Shown: piece by piece, positions 12,158-24,499 of the stretch
Layout of the letters: every line of letters starts with the position of its first letter
Position numbering within the stretch: the first letter of the stretch is position 1
Assembly (NCBI GenBank): GCA_014529385.2
Contig: CM043944.1
Span: 76,777,884 to 76,841,883 of the forward strand
Direction of reading: 5' to 3'
DNA: 64,000 nucleotides
Source of the DNA: Adiantum capillus-veneris
Lineage: Eukaryota; Streptophyta; Polypodiopsida; Polypodiales; Pteridaceae
Notes under the pieces: generated by a model
Databases searched by the model: none
What the model was told of the DNA's origin: nothing
Seen by the model: the letters and a program-made list of their open reading frames with translations, nothing else
Made by a program: the position numbers and the translations under genes

Positions 12158-12532
12158 CTACGTATCCTCATAAGAAGCATAGGTTTTCCTCTTGTCTGTT
12201 TTTGCTTCCTCACTTGTTTTGCACAATAGTGACAAATGTGTCATTATAGGTATAGGGATGTTTTCTGCAGGGTTTGCATCAGGCTTCAGGAGAATCATGT
12301 GTTGACATATCAATGGATCCACTCCCTTGAGGTCTTTGTATGACCATGCAAAAACATCTCTATACTCCTTGAGCAATTGAATGAGCAACTCCTCTTCTTT
12401 TGTGCTCAAATCCGTTGCTATATAGATTGGTCTTACAACCTCCCCAGGTTCTGCTAGGTCTATTCCTTTTGTGTTTTCTAGGCCATCATATGATTCATTT
12501 CTTTTTTTCTCCCGTATTGATTGAGTCATCAC
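12158..12532 (-). pseudogene. Second, partly duplicated pre-RT segment of a gypsy element
   Basis: DLAEPGEVVRPIYIATDLST then LLKEYRDVFAWSYKDLKGVD, closing with CQHMILLKPDANPAE, is the spacer between protease and RT. It is better preserved than the homologous segment at about 11.6-11.88 kb, which follows 650 bp downstream. Two copies of one pre-RT segment in tandem imply an unequal exchange or the join of two related elements. Confidence 0.65.
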
Positions 12533-13500
12533 TATTTTTTTGTCCTAAAATAGTGAATTTTTTATAGTGGGAAGGGACGTCCATGTTTTGTTTTTTAGAG
12601 CTCTCTCCTTCCTTACTTTCTATCTCTATTGTCCATACTTGTTTTAACGTTCTCTTGAGTTCTTGGTATTTCTTTTTATGCTCAACCTTGGTCCATTTTG
12701 GTTCTCGGAACTCATCCATCCCTAGTTCTTTGGTTTCTTTTATTTTGTTTTTCTTTCAGTCTTTTGAGCTTGCTTCCTAAAACTCTTAATTTTCTCTTTT
12801 GTTTTTGTGTCTTGTGTTTCTTTGAACTGACCTAAGATTTTGTCTTTTACATAGTCTTTTTCCTTTACAACCATCAAGAATCGTGTTTTACCTTTACTTT
12901 TGGCATCAAATTTTCTCTCGACATGTTTAAGGCTCTTTTCTTTATATATAATGTTGTTTTTGCATAGGGTTTTAATTTGAAAAGCCATAAAATATGACAT
13001 CTATTATGGTCTCTTTGTGGACTAGGATTGTTAGAGCATTCATCATTTGCATCGTTACTTGAAATGCTATGGAGAGTCGTAAAATAACTCTTCCTCTCCT
13101 ATCTCGGCTTGTTTTCTCAGTTTGGGTTCATTTGTGTCTTGAATCTCACCCTCTTCTTCAACTACATTGACCATGTAATATGGGATCACATCATAACCAT
13201 CCTTGTCATAGATCTTTCTTGTGGGACCATCAACCACAACGAACACATCCAAAGTTTCCAAAATGTGTTCCCATGTAAGGGTTCTAGTTATTCTTTTGGA
13301 AAGTGTTTTGGGATGTAGTCTTTGTCTTCTAAAACCCTTTCTAGGATACACGCTTTGTGCTTTAAGCTTCCACAATTTGAAGCTCAGTACATTCATAGTT
13401 GTTTGGATTGACCTAACCAAGCCTTGAGTTCGTATATGGCTAATGTAGATGAATCAAACTCCTCAACAGATGTTCTTGGACCATTTTTATTGTCTCATGG
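12533..13500 (-). pseudogene. Gypsy-1 protease-RT linker region
   Basis: Charged open frames (minus 12495-12719, 12740-13000, 13067-13420) make up the poorly conserved linker between protease and RT. One contains TWEHILETLDVFVVVDGPTR followed by an acidic stretch. Stops and frame changes separate them. No separate gene is supported. Confidence 0.5.
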
Positions 13501-13825
13501 TCTTCTTAGCATGATGTCATAGTTGTTCTTCTTGCTAAATGAACGACAGAAAATATATGATCATATTCAATTCCAAAAGAGGTGACAATTACTTATCTAG
13601 AAGTCCTAGTGGTTTCTCCATATACCCATATACGAGTTGTAGTTTCATTCTTGTTGCTCTTAAAGCAGGGTGTCCCAATTTTTTCTAGGTTTCTTTTGTA
13701 GCTATGGCTCCTCCAGCCCCACTGTCAAGAATTTGCATGGTGGTGACCCCTTTAAATTTCACAAATAGGGTTGTATTGCCATCTTTCCCTTCACAGTATT
13801 CTCCAACTTTGTTCAACAATACCGG
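13501..13825 (-). pseudogene. Gypsy-1 aspartic protease
   Basis: The minus strand reads VTTMQILDSGAGGAIATKET, the retropepsin site D-S-G-A. It is followed by LGHPALRATRMKLQLVYGYM and closes with NNYDIMLRRPW (family Y-D-[VI]-[IL]-L-G-R-P-W). The upstream residues LLNKVGEYCEGKDG join without a gap to the gag-end frame right of the solo LTR (HLTTMP | V-LLNKVGEY). Stops after the active site show decay. Confidence 0.75.
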
Positions 13826-13999
13826 TAAGGCGGTCCAGGGCGGGCAACAAGAAGAGTGGCCTCTAAGCACTCTTCTAGGATCCCGTGCTGCTCAATTGGG
13901 TTGGGGTTGGAAAAAAAAACAAACACACACACAAACCTGCAACCTAACCCTACACAAATTTGGGGCACCACCTAGTTTTGGATGCGAACTAGGACGCGT

Positions 14000-14069
<70 letters not shown>

Positions 14070-16463
14070 CCTGGGCTGCTTTGAAATGTATCGGCAGTGA
14101 TCAAGCAAACACAATTACATATGTAAGAAAGAGAGAGAAGGGGGAGGGGTGCTTGTTGCATTAATACCTTCTTACAAATCTGTCATGACCAATCAAAGTG
14201 AGATTAGTATTTGTTCAACATAGCTTGAGTAAATTACACCACAACACATCACAAGAAAAGCCACCCCAATCATTGTCTTAAGGCCAGGGGAGTCCTCTCC
14301 ACCCTGTCGCCCTCTTACAGTATGTGGGATTTATGGCTAAATTGATGACAACACCCAGAGACAAGCTATCAAGAACTTAAAAAAAACACCAAGACACTTA
14401 CACATTGTTGTTGTCCATTACTTCACGTTGGAAGAGAGACAAAGTATCCAAGCTTGGTCCAAATCCACCCTCCTTGATTCAGCAAATGTTGGGCTTACAC
14501 TAGTAGGAGAAATGATAGATTTCCTACTCTCAATTGAATGATCACTCTCTCTTACAATGTCATAGAGCTCCCTTGTTAATCACCCCTAATATAACACATG
14601 CATATGCATAAGACAATGAGCTTCCACTCAAGAGCTCCTTCTAGAGAAGTTGAGCTTGGCTTCTCAAGCTATAGCATAGTGCTCTTGCTTATGGCTTCCC
14701 CCTTTTGTGCTAGCTACACCCTCCTTTTATAGAAATTTTGAGAGCTAGGGTTACTCCTCTAACCATGGTTGGGTTAGATTTTCAGCACTTATCTAATTTC
14801 TTTTCCTTGGAATTATCAAGAAGTTGGTGGGGATAGATGAAGAAAAGAGAGAGGAGAGAAGTGGAGGTGATAGGACTTTTCATACTAGGTTAGTGTTAGT
14901 AAATTAGTAGAGTTAGTATTTTTATTGATTTACAAATGAAATTGGATATTTACAATGGGAGTATCCATATAGGATACAAATAAGGAAGAAAAAAATCTTA
15001 ATAGGTAAGAAAACATGGAAATTTTACAATGTTGATGCTCCAAGTGTCTTGAGTAGGGTCAATTTTGACGCTTGTTGACGGTCCACTAGCTTTGATGGTA
15101 CGTTTTTTCTCCACTCTTGACCTTCCTTGGGAGCCAAGGTAAATGAATATGAGTAATAAAACAACATGGTGCTGTCTTTCAAGAGAAGAGGCTGAATTTT
15201 GTGGTTTTTTTGATAGATATGGGTAATATGAAAGAGGAAAAATGAGACTAGGTGGTCAATTTTGGAATGGAAGTGTGTGTAGGAGACATGAGTTCACCAT
15301 GGTTTCTCTTATTCTTCAAGGTTGAGAAGAAGGTGAGTAGGGTGCAGAGAGGAGTGGTGAGAGAGGTGGGGATGATGAGTGGAGAAGTGTGTGTGAAAGA
15401 GGAAAATGATAAAGTGGAAGAGGGAGTGTGGCTGCATAGAATGGGCAAGCTGGGGTCCACCAATAAAATCATAACTCACAGCTCGTAGCTCAAAAAAATA
15501 TGAAAACATTTGAGGTAAAAGTTTAGCCCACGAGCTACAGCTTTTGTGTATATCACCTTTTCAAATTTGGAGAGCAAGTGATCTTTAAAAATTCAGCAAA
15601 ACCGACTGTTTTTTTCCACTGCACAAAGTCCTTGTGGGGTCCTTCTTTGGATGATTCTTTTGAATGCCTCCAAGAGTGAGCCCTCCATAGTGCATGCATG
15701 CATGCCACATACCCTTGACCTTATTTGGTAGGTCTATAATTGAAGATATTGTTGAGATCATGATATAAATGAACAGTACAACTAAGGAAATCAAATATTG
15801 AGGGGTCTAAAAAAATATGTACATGTCAAATATAAATAATATAGGTGGAAAAAATATAAAGGGGTCAAAATAAATCTCTCTCATTATAAGTCTACCATAA
15901 AAAGATGAATATTTTTGGTGTTCTAATCTATGAGAGTAATAGAGAATAGATGTAGGAAGGAAGGAAAAAAATCACAATAGTGAAAAAATATACACATAAA
16001 TAAAACTAGTTTTTTTGGGATTTTTGTTGGGATGGAGTTACACCAAAAATAAGAGAAGCTTGCATGAAATTATTTCTTTATGGAATAAAGAGTATGGTAA
16101 GAAAAATTGTGGTAATGGTGAGTCAATGTACATAGCATAAATAACACACACCTAAATATAAATATTTAAATAAATACCAAAATAATTATAAAAAATCCTT
16201 ATATTTAGACCCTATCTACAATGAAATATTTACACACAAAGAGGCCATAATATACCTTTTTTTTTTATTTTTCTTTAATTTTTTTGGCTCAACTAGCCTA
16301 GTGACTAGCTAATTGAGGGTTTTTAAGAAAATATGGAGAAAGTCCCCTAACTCACACACGTCTATGTACAGTGAAATGGTAGGGATAACCAAAATGTTTG
16401 AGTGATTTGAGAGGGTGAGGTAGCTTACTATGGCAATTATGGAAAGCAGAAAAATGGCTATCA
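13826..16463 (-). repeat. Solo LTR inserted in gypsy-1 (4-bp CCGG flanks)
   Basis: Flanks CCGG (13822-13825) and CCGG (16464-16467) are identical. Deleting the LTR and one flank restores the minus-strand frame T-M-P-V-L-L-N-K, so this is a simple insertion later reduced to a solo LTR. In minus orientation it begins TGATAGCC and has a TATA box (CTATAAAAGG, near 14733), then a long leader with a (TC)n tract. The first and last 350 bp are clearly related to the LTR at 20628-22939. The other terminus reads TA instead of CA, probably a point change. Confidence 0.8.
13999..14067. repeat. (GA)n microsatellite within the solo LTR
   Basis: About 34 GA units, placed next to the conserved GGGGCACCACCTAG box (13955-13968) of this LTR group. 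Confidence 0.95.
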
Positions 16464-18250
16464 CCGGCATGGTAGTAAGGTGAGGATTTTTGAGTTCTCG
16501 GATTCCCTCTTGAATTCGTGTTGATGGGTCCTTTTCTCCAAACTTTTCCAAACAGCTTCCTACCATCATCCACATGTGTGGTTGTATTTATAATAGCTCA
16601 GCTAATGTTATTGTGCATGCCAGAGGTGTTGATAAGATGTCTATCAGCCCTTTAGAGTCGATGACTTTTTGGGAAGAGAGTTTTTGTGATGGGACTGCAA
16701 CTACATCTGATTTGGTCTCATGTTCCCCCATATAGGTAGGTTTTTTTTAAAGAAAATGTGGCTACCTGTCTATAGATTGAGCAGATCCTTGGTCTCCCTA
16801 ATACAATTGCATCTCTAGATTCATTTGATATCCAGCCTTAAATTCCTCTATCAGTGAAAGAAACACTCCTCTCCCATCACCGGTCTGGTTTACCTGTTTG
16901 CTTAACTCACTAGATTCATTGGCCTCTTTGACTTGCTTCCTTAGTTTGTCAAGACCATCTACACTCCTCTGGTGTACCTCGGTGGAATCCCTCAAAAGAG
17001 TTACCCATGGTATTCAACACAATCTTCGGTTTTGGTGCTCGGTTTTTGAGTTCTGGTCCATACTTATGACTAGAATTAGGCTCTATTAACTTTTGACTTG
17101 GTGGGATAATTGGTGTTGGTGGGACAAAGATGATATTTTTAGGTTTTTCAACTCGAGGTTCTAGTAAATCTTAGGCTGTTTAAATCATTTTGTGACTAAC
17201 TGCTTCTTTAGCTCCGCATATATCATATGTTATCCACCCTTGTTCTTGAGTTTAATCCATGCGTCATAGGATTTAAGGAGGGCGTCTAATGGTTTGTTGA
17301 CCTTTTCTACCAATACAGATCCTCTTGAACTAGAGCTCTAAGGTTTTTCAGCTATGCCTACCTCTGGTGCTACCTCAGGGGTCCCCTTTTCCTCGTTTGT
17401 TTTTCCTTCTAGTCTCCTCATTTTTTCTCTTGTTTGTTTTAGTTCTTTCGCTAAGGAAGTTTCTCCGTGTTCCTTCCTAGCTTTCATCCTAGCTTTCCTA
17501 GTTTTGTATGAGTTTGAATGACTTTTTCATTCAATGCTAGGTGCATCAATCTTTGGTTCTTTTATGATGGGTTCGTTTTTTGTTTTTTTGTTTAGTTTGG
17601 GCTCTTGTGATCACTTGGATTGGTATCACATTTTTTTTCTTCTGACCACTTACTAGATGGTACTGTCTCTAGTATATTCAATGTTACTTTTTCTCCTTTG
17701 TTCGGGTTCTTTGGGAAATCAAGGATCAAATGAGTGATCACACACTCAAGAAAATATGCATTTACCCTTATGATTTCATCGTGAAAATAGTCTCTCATCA
17801 GCAGGTCATTGCCACACCTAGTCATTGCCACACTTATAACAAGGTCCCTTGGGTAGAAGTTTGCGTATCTCTTCAACCATAAGGTTTCTTTTTGTACGAA
17901 TTCCCCTTCTTTCTGCTTGAACTTGTGGATTTGCAAGACGGTGTTGTGGGCTATCCCTCTTGAGAGATTTCCTTGATAAATTTGTCAAACATCTCGTCAA
18001 TTGACTTGAAATCCCTATGTTCTATGGAATCAAACCGGGTGGTGGCATTATATTCAAGGGTTATTCCAAATCCTGCAAATTGATTTGGAAAGTCTAGGAC
18101 TTCCTCAGCTCTAATGACACGCACAAATGCTGCCACATGATCACTAGATCTCTATTTTTGGAATATAATTTCTTGTTTACCCACTTTTGGACCTGAGATG
18201 GTGTGATCCTATGGTGATCTACCAATCTAAGCATAGGGTCTTCTAGTCCT
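16464..18250 (-). pseudogene. Gypsy-1 gag region
   Basis: Decayed minus-strand gag. From 18.24 kb it reads VDHHRITPSQVQKWVNKKLY, then FKSIDEMFDKFIKEI, a zinc-knuckle remnant GPCYKCGND (C-x2-C, rest lost), a charged linker with KSYDAWIKLKNK, and ends EGIRELKNPHLTTMP at the solo LTR. Equivalent segments occur in gypsy-2 (55.7-56.3 kb) and in the plus-strand gag at 18.4-20.1 kb. Many stops. The 5' LTR is not present. Confidence 0.6.
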
Positions 18251-18379
18251 CTATGAGATATTTATGGCCTATAGTATGGTAAGTGTTCCCCCCCTACGGG
18301 TGCTCCTAATCCATATTTCTTGGCTGGTCTTGTAGGTGCTTCCTCTCCTTGGCCCCTTTCTTCTTATTCTTGAGCAACA

Positions 18380-20627
18380 CATCAGGAGATGACTTATTAG
18401 AGAGTTATCACAAGACGAGAGATTATAAATTCTCTTTATCAAGGGCTTGAGAAAGAAAACTCTCAAAAAAGACCTACACCTAAAAGCGTGCACCACATTT
18501 GAGCAAGTCACCAAAGAGGCATTCTATCTAGGTGACAAGTTTAAGGTTTACGGAGATGTATTAGAAGACTTGGACAATACCACTAGTAGTGCCTCTTCAA
18601 CCACAAGGGAGCATTCAAAAAAGTGGAGTACTCAGACTTCAAATGCACCAAATCTTGATCAAATGTTCGAGGAAGTGATTAGGAGAATAAACCATAGCTA
18701 TTGAATAAATCTATACATACGACAAAAAAACCACCATTGACAAGAATACCACGAATGTTAAAGTGGTGTACAATCAAGTAGAAGTATACCAATCACGAGA
18801 CAAATGAGTGTTTTTACAAAAAAAAGTATGTGAAGGAAAGGCCTTATATGGACCTCCGGAGGTGAAACATTTGCCACCACTTGCGAGGTACCAAATAAGC
18901 CCAAATAACGTAGCACAAGGTGGAGATAAGCCTCAACTTGTGTTGGGCCAACAACCTCCCTTACCTTAGGACAATAAGGAAATTGCTTGATATTTGCAAA
19001 TTGTGGAAGTGCTTACGAGTCAAAAAACTGTTTCCACCAACTTCGTATCATGAAGAGCCATTGGAGACCTATACATAAGAGAAGTTGAGGGTATTGCGTT
19101 TATTGACGAGGGTTATCCTTCTTGGGTAAGCTCAAATGAGACTAGAAAACCTCCATAAATTTCTTAGCCAACAAAGAATTATTATACGATGAACAAAAAC
19201 ATGCTCATGTTCATAGCAAAACAGAACTACAAACCTAGAGGATACTCTCCTAGGATAGGACAACCACTGGAGGTAGAACAAGCCGCTCAATTGGAAAATG
19301 GTCCTTGCTATGAATGTGGAGGTAATCATTGGGTACAAGTTTTTCCACACAAGGGTGAGTGTACAAAGATTTTTGGGTTTTGTGATGGTTGTGATATAGA
19401 CTGTTTACTTTCAAACTACCCTAAGAAGCCTGAAAACAAAGAAAAAGTGACTATGAATGTCGTTGGAGCTTTTCCTTATTCGAGTGGATCAGAGATCGAC
19501 CCAAAAATTCCTATCAGTAGGGTAACTAGGGCTAAGGCTCAAGAAGCTACAAGAAATATATCGATCAAGGATGAGCAAAAACTGCCAATTCAAAGTGAGT
19601 TCAAGAGTTTAATGGTAAGGACTCAGAGAAAATCATGGAAAGCAAAAAGAGACAAAATGAAAGCTGAGAGGCTTAAATAAAAGACTACCTTAGAGATAGA
19701 ACTGCAACAAACAAGGGAGCAGCTCAAACGGGAAGGAGAAAACAAAGAACGGGGGAAAGGAGTGGTGGTTCATTCTCAATGACAAAGTACTAGAACCCAG
19801 ATTGAAGACCAAGGAGCAAAGATGGTTGATATACTTGCATCCTGAATTTGAATCACAGAGATTAGAAATGTGTAAACGGCTCATAGAGACCACTCAAGCT
19901 CTAATGAAGCCAAAAACACCAAACATCCCTAGACAGGAAGTGTTAATACACCAAAAGGATAAGGAAAGTGAGCACAAAGAAAACAAAATTATTGATCTAA
20001 CAAACCCTGAAATTGAAACACCATTGGATACAAGGATGGTGGAAAACACCAGTGATGCTTCCAAGTCACAAGAGATGATGCCCATTCTAGAAGTGGAGGA
20101 TCCATGGCCACAAGATTTTTAGAAAATGATCAAGAACTGCAAATATTATAGTGAGCTTTTAAGTATGAATCTCACAAAGATCAATATGGATCATGAGTTT
20201 TATCTTGGAGATATACAGTCTCTATACAATGTAGCATAAGGATATCAGCCAAAAAAAAGTTTGATGATGCAGAAATAAAAGTATCTACCAAAAGAAAACC
20301 ATAAACATTGAAGACTTTGCCGTCACTCATAGGAGAACACAAAACTAAATCGGAGATGAAGGTTGTGCTTTCTCAATGGAAGCATGTTCCAAAGATGAAG
20401 GACACCAAGAGTCTCAACAAACTCATGTCAATTCCTTACAATGTACAACAAATATCTCAAAGCTTTTGCACATTGGACCGTACTTGTGGGGTGAAATGGA
20501 CAAAAACTTGTAAAAGATGGGCTGAAAACCCTTCATCAAGGCATCCCAATATATGATTACATGGATAAAACACTAACAGAAAATCAAAGGTCAAATCTCT
20601 ACCTATAAACAAGGTGGGAGACTACTA
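18380..20627 (+). pseudogene. Plus-strand gypsy gag remnant (gypsy-3)
   Basis: The plus strand holds a gag of the same family in the opposite orientation. FEQVTKEAFYLGDKFKVYGD and LDQMFEEVIRRI (capsid end) are followed by NGPCYECGGNHWVQVFPH, a zinc knuckle C-x2-C-x4-H with its last Cys replaced. A second Cys-rich stretch follows, then EFKSLMVRTQRKSWKAKRDK and a charged linker matching gypsy-2 at 55.9-56.25 kb. Stops interrupt it several times. It starts abruptly next to the oppositely oriented gypsy-1 gag and ends at an LTR of opposite orientation, so both ends are truncated. Confidence 0.6.
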
Positions 20628-22939
20628 TGAAGGAGAAGAGAGAAACAACCACCTTGCCATTAGATGCTTCCAAGATTAGAAAAATTAGAGAGACAACACA
20701 AGGCTTGATCTTACTGCCATTTTACCATTGTCTTAGGGTTATGGGAGCCCTCTCACCATATCACCCTCTTACAATTAGTCCTAAGCAAACAATCCAACAA
20801 GCCCCTTAAAACCACAAAGCATGAAAGGATTCAAATAATCTTGAGGACAAGGTCACCTTGTAAAGGCCATTGAGCCAAATTGTCTAGTTGATTTTGGAGA
20901 GAAGAGACGTAGTTGTTGTACACAATTTTCACCCCAAACTATCAATCTTATTTATGAGCAAGTGGAAGCTACAAATGTGATGGAGAGTAGGACATCACTC
21001 AATTCCTCTCAATAGCCTCAAAGCATCTCTATGCACATATGAGTATATTGTGATAGAGAGCTCTGAAAGCTTACAATCTCCTCACACAACTAGAGTTTAA
21101 GAGTGCTATATTATGTTTGCAATGGGTCCTTACAAAGAAGAGAAGGGATCTATTTATAGTGTTTTGGAAGCCTTGATTAGGATTAAACCTAATCAATTTT
21201 ATTAAGACTAAGATGGATTATGATTTTTTTGAATTTCAAATGAGAGTGGGTCCCTCTTTTCCTTTGAGTCACATGAATGTGTGATCAAGGAGAGAGATTT
21301 ATTGAGGTTGAAAGAAGAGAGGTTTGAGTGAATAACTTGGGAGTGCCTACTTTAGCGGATAGAAGAGGGTGCATTTTTACAACAAAGTTAATGCCGGGTT
21401 AGTGTTAGTGATCACTAAAAAGTAGTGGTACAATTTACAATGTGTAGAATGATTTTGATGGTAAAAGAAGATGGTGAATGAAGTGGGAATCCTTGATATT
21501 GTGAAGCCTTGAAGAAGCTTGGACTTACCTTGTGTAGATTGTCAAGAATGACTGCCAATCTTCTTCTTCTTGTCTTCTTTTCTTTACACCTTCATTGCCG
21601 ATGTCGATCATCAATTATAAAATGATGATTCAGTGACGAGATTTTCCAATTTTGTAGAGGTTAAGCATGGCCTACATGCTGAATTTTATGTACATAGAGA
21701 AGAGCTAAGATGAAATTATGAGCTAGAGGTAATAGAGAGAGACATAGATAGGGTGTATATACATGTAGAGTTCATATGGGAGCTAATGGAGGTAAGAGGG
21801 GAGGTTAGTGGTGAAGAGGGTGAAAGAAACCATGAAAGTTGTAGGTTTGAGTGAGGAGAGGAATGAGTGTGTGTGTGTGTGTGTGTGTAAGTGTGAAGGG
21901 AGGTGAGAGAAGACAGGGTGACTTGTGAGAAAAAGTGGACAGACTGCTGTCCACCATAAAATTCATATCTCACCAATGGTATCTCCAAAAACTACGCAAA
22001 AAATTGAGGTGATTATTTCTATTGTGAGCTACTTTTTTTTGCTGGTCACTTCTTTAAATTCCGAGCAAAGATAGGCGCCAAAAATTGCACAAAAAGCCTG
22101 TTTTAATGCCTGCAAAAGTCTTTTAGTGCCCCCCTCCTTTGTTGAATTTTCACAATGCATCCAAATAGTGAGCCCCTCCTTTGTCATATCATGATACAAA
22201 GCATCCAAGTTATCTTTACACATGCATGGAGGAGAATCATTGGTCAATAAAGAAATATGTACATGGTGGGACTAGTGTATGGACTATTCATGGATTTTAG
22301 CTCAATGAGCACATGATGTTAGAATAATGAGTACATAATAAAAAAGTAGGGAAGAATTATGGATATGAAAAAACATATTGGAATCATATGATATGGTCCC
22401 TCTTTTGTATTATTTTGGGTGAAAGAGAAAAAGTATGCAAGTAAATGAGAATAATATAATAACCAAGGGAGTAGGAGCCGGTTTTTTGTTTTCACAAGGG
22501 TGAGGATAAAAATATGGAGGTGATTTATATAAAAGAAAAATATTTATGATATTAGAGAATGTACATATTGGCAACAAAAATATACTTATGGTGCAAGAGG
22601 ATAAAAGAAGGCATACATAGCCTAATAAAATACACACCTAGGTATAAATAATTAAATAAAATACCAAAATAATTATAAAAAATCCCTATTTTTAGGCCCT
22701 ATATTTACACACAAAGAGATCATAATAATATATTTTTCTTTTTTATTTTATTTATTTATTTGGCTCAACTAGCCCAGTGACTACCTAATTGAGGGTTTTT
22801 AAGGAGATATGGGGAAAGTCCCCTAACTCACACACGCCTATGTACAGTGAAAGGGTAAGGATAACCACAGAGTTTGAGTAATTTGATAGGGTGAGGTAGC
22901 TCACTATGAAAATTTTGAATAGCCAAAAAATGGCTATCA
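20628..22939 (-). repeat. 3' LTR of gypsy-2
   Basis: In minus orientation it begins TGATAGCCATTTTTTGG right after a polypurine tract (TGGGGGAGGGCTAA, 22940-22953) and right after the integrase end of gypsy-2, so it is that element's 3' LTR. A TATA box (ACTATAAATAG) lies near 21150. The end at 20628 (TGAAGG on the plus strand) is set by similarity to the solo LTR at 13826 and is approximate. It contains a (GT)n tract near 21868-21887. Confidence 0.7.
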
Positions 22940-22959
22940 TTAGCCCTCCCCCAGGATGA

Positions 22960-23602
22960 TGGTATATTCATGTACCATCATAAAACATCTTCTCCAAAGA
23001 GAGTGCTTCTGAGTCATTGACAAGATTTTCATTGTTTGGTCCCTTGGTATTTTGGCTTGAGTTACACTCATGCTTCATGCAACCAAACAACTTACATGAG
23101 ATAGTTGCCTTTTGATAGATCTTTGGTGGATACTTTGGTAGAAGGCAACTCAAATAAGGCTTTAGTCGATACCCATTTACCTTCTTGGAGTGCTCTTTAC
23201 CATTCAGGTCCATGAGTTGGTAGTAACTTGAATTGAAAGCCTTCTTGGCGATGTACGTTCCCTGCCATCTAGTTTAAACTTGGCATCTTAACAATTGTCA
23301 AGTCGATTGTCATACCTTAGCACAAGCTCTCCTTCCTTGATGCCTTTGTCCTTTTGTTTCTTGTCAAGCTTCTCCTTTGCTTGTGTAGATTTTGTCTTGT
23401 AGCAATCATAAGTTTCTTCTCTCTTCCAGTCAAGTTCCACTAATGTAAGAAGTCAATCCATCCATGCTTCTTAGTCATCTTGTGTCCCTTTGCTATGAAG
23501 ACATATTGTTGGGATGTTGAGCACGATAGGCTGCAAAGACTCTTGACCATAAACCACATGAAATGGTGTGAACGCTGTGGCTTCCCTATATATGGTTCGA
23601 TA
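22960..23602 (-). pseudogene. Gypsy-2 integrase C-terminal part (fragment separated from the rest by about 28 kb)
   Basis: The minus strand reads YRTIYREATAFTPFHVVYGQ (integrase core end, P-F-x-x-V-Y-G), then IKEGELVLRYDNRLDN (K-x-G-x-L-V-L-x-Y-[DS]-x-R) and KKVNGYRLKPYLS (N-G-x-R-L-K-x-Y), the standard integrase C-terminal barrel. It starts inside the core. Its missing upstream part ends at 51.8 kb with DGALWAYRT, and the shared codons Y-R-T sit in the duplicated flank. Two stops and a frame change. The younger gypsy-4 has WAYRTSFKTTLGYTPFHLVY at the same place, confirming the join. Confidence 0.85.
23594..23602. repeat. Left target-site duplication of the 28-kb insertion
   Basis: GGTTCGATA here and AGTTCGATA at 51796-51804 match in 8 of 9 positions. 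Both lie in the same codons (Y-R-T on the minus strand) of the gypsy-2 integrase frame that the insertion interrupts. An 8- or 9-bp duplication is typical of DNA transposons (hAT 8, Mutator 9), not of LTR elements. Confidence 0.7.
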
Positions 23603-23685
23603 CCAACGTTGCATTTCTATGCCTGTACCAAAATAATTATACATGTAAAACATTATTATACACTAAAATCCCGTATGATTACCGT
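23603..23685. repeat. Outer part of the left terminal inverted repeat
   Basis: It starts CCAACGTTGCATT and contains CATTATTATACA and CCGTATGATTACCGTATTG, which align loosely with the inward-read right terminus (AAGTTGCATTAT, CATATTATACGG, GTACGATGACACGTCAT). Similarity is partial, so this is an old terminus. The block then meets the CGATCAAAAG repeats that I take as the end of the nested hAT-like element. Confidence 0.5.
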
Positions 23686-23703
23686 ATTGTTGTTTTATTT
23701 TTT

Positions 23704-23808
23704 TCGATCAAAAGTCTTCTCGATCGAAAGACTTTCGATCAAAAAAGATTTTGATCGAATAATATCTTATATAAGAAACCGTGGCTGGTTTCGATCGAAC
23801 GCACTTGT
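23704..23808. repeat. Left block of GATCGAAAG-type subterminal repeats
   Basis: Five copies of CGATC[GA]AA within about 105 bp in both orientations, including the palindrome TTCGATCGAA at 23798-23807. The only other dense cluster is at 39409-39470. Confidence 0.75.
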
Positions 23809-23929
23809 AGAGCTTCAAGAGATGGTGAGACGGACAAAGCTTGAGATTGCCAGAGTTTGAGGATAATTTTGAGACAGCCAGAGCTTGAGGTAAAATTTTC
23901 AACTTGTATTGCTCTTTTCTAACTTGTTT

Positions 23930-24260
23930 TTGTGTGTTGTGCCAAACTCGTGTGGTGCAGTTGTTTTACTCTCACCACAGAGTTGGCTTGCAGGTTATAG
24001 GCCACTTTGTGGTGTGTAGCTATCCGGCTCACTCCAAAAGTGTGTAGAAATTAATCAATTTTCTTGTGCTGTGCAGCCACTTGGCTCACTGCAGAGAAGG
24101 GTTTTAGTACAGACCTAGATCCTCACTCGTGTCATGCAGTTGTCTATCTCTCACCACAGGGCTGAGTTTAGGGTTTAGTGGTCGACTCGTGGTGTGCAAT
24201 AGGCATGATGCTACACCTCTCACTCCAGAGTGGCCTATAGGTTGCTCAATTTTAGATCAA
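23930..24260 (+). repeat. Imperfect tandem repeat, about 60-80 bp period
   Basis: Five loose copies of a unit with the skeleton CTCGTG-G-TGTGCAG ... GGCTCAC(T/C)-CAGAG. Examples: TCGTGTGGTGCAGTTG with TCTCACCACAGAG, TTGTGCTGTGCAGCC with GGCTCACTGCAGAG, and CTCGTGGTGTGCAATAGG with TCTCACTCCAGAG. There is no reading frame in common and no gene. It sits just inside the left TATA-like box and could be a transcribed leader. Confidence 0.6.
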
Positions 24261-24499
24261 CTCAAATTATCATTTGTTTCACGTACACACAAGAGTTTCT
24301 ATCCATCAAACAGAGAGTGGAGAGATTCATAGTTTATGCCTTCTTCATCTCTATGTAACGCACTAGTTACTCTCGTGTTTCAAACTCCAAAGACACTGAA
24401 AGAGCATAGGGAGATAGACATGCCAATAACTGCCCAACCATATCTATATATAGGCCCTTGGCCCTCTGGCTCCTATCTATATATAGCCCCTATACTGCA

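Noticed and set aside
13826-16463. Reading this LTR as the 5' LTR of gypsy-1
   Set aside because: Both sides carry gypsy-1 coding sequence that joins in frame across it, and CCGG flanks both ends, so it is a solo LTR of another insertion.
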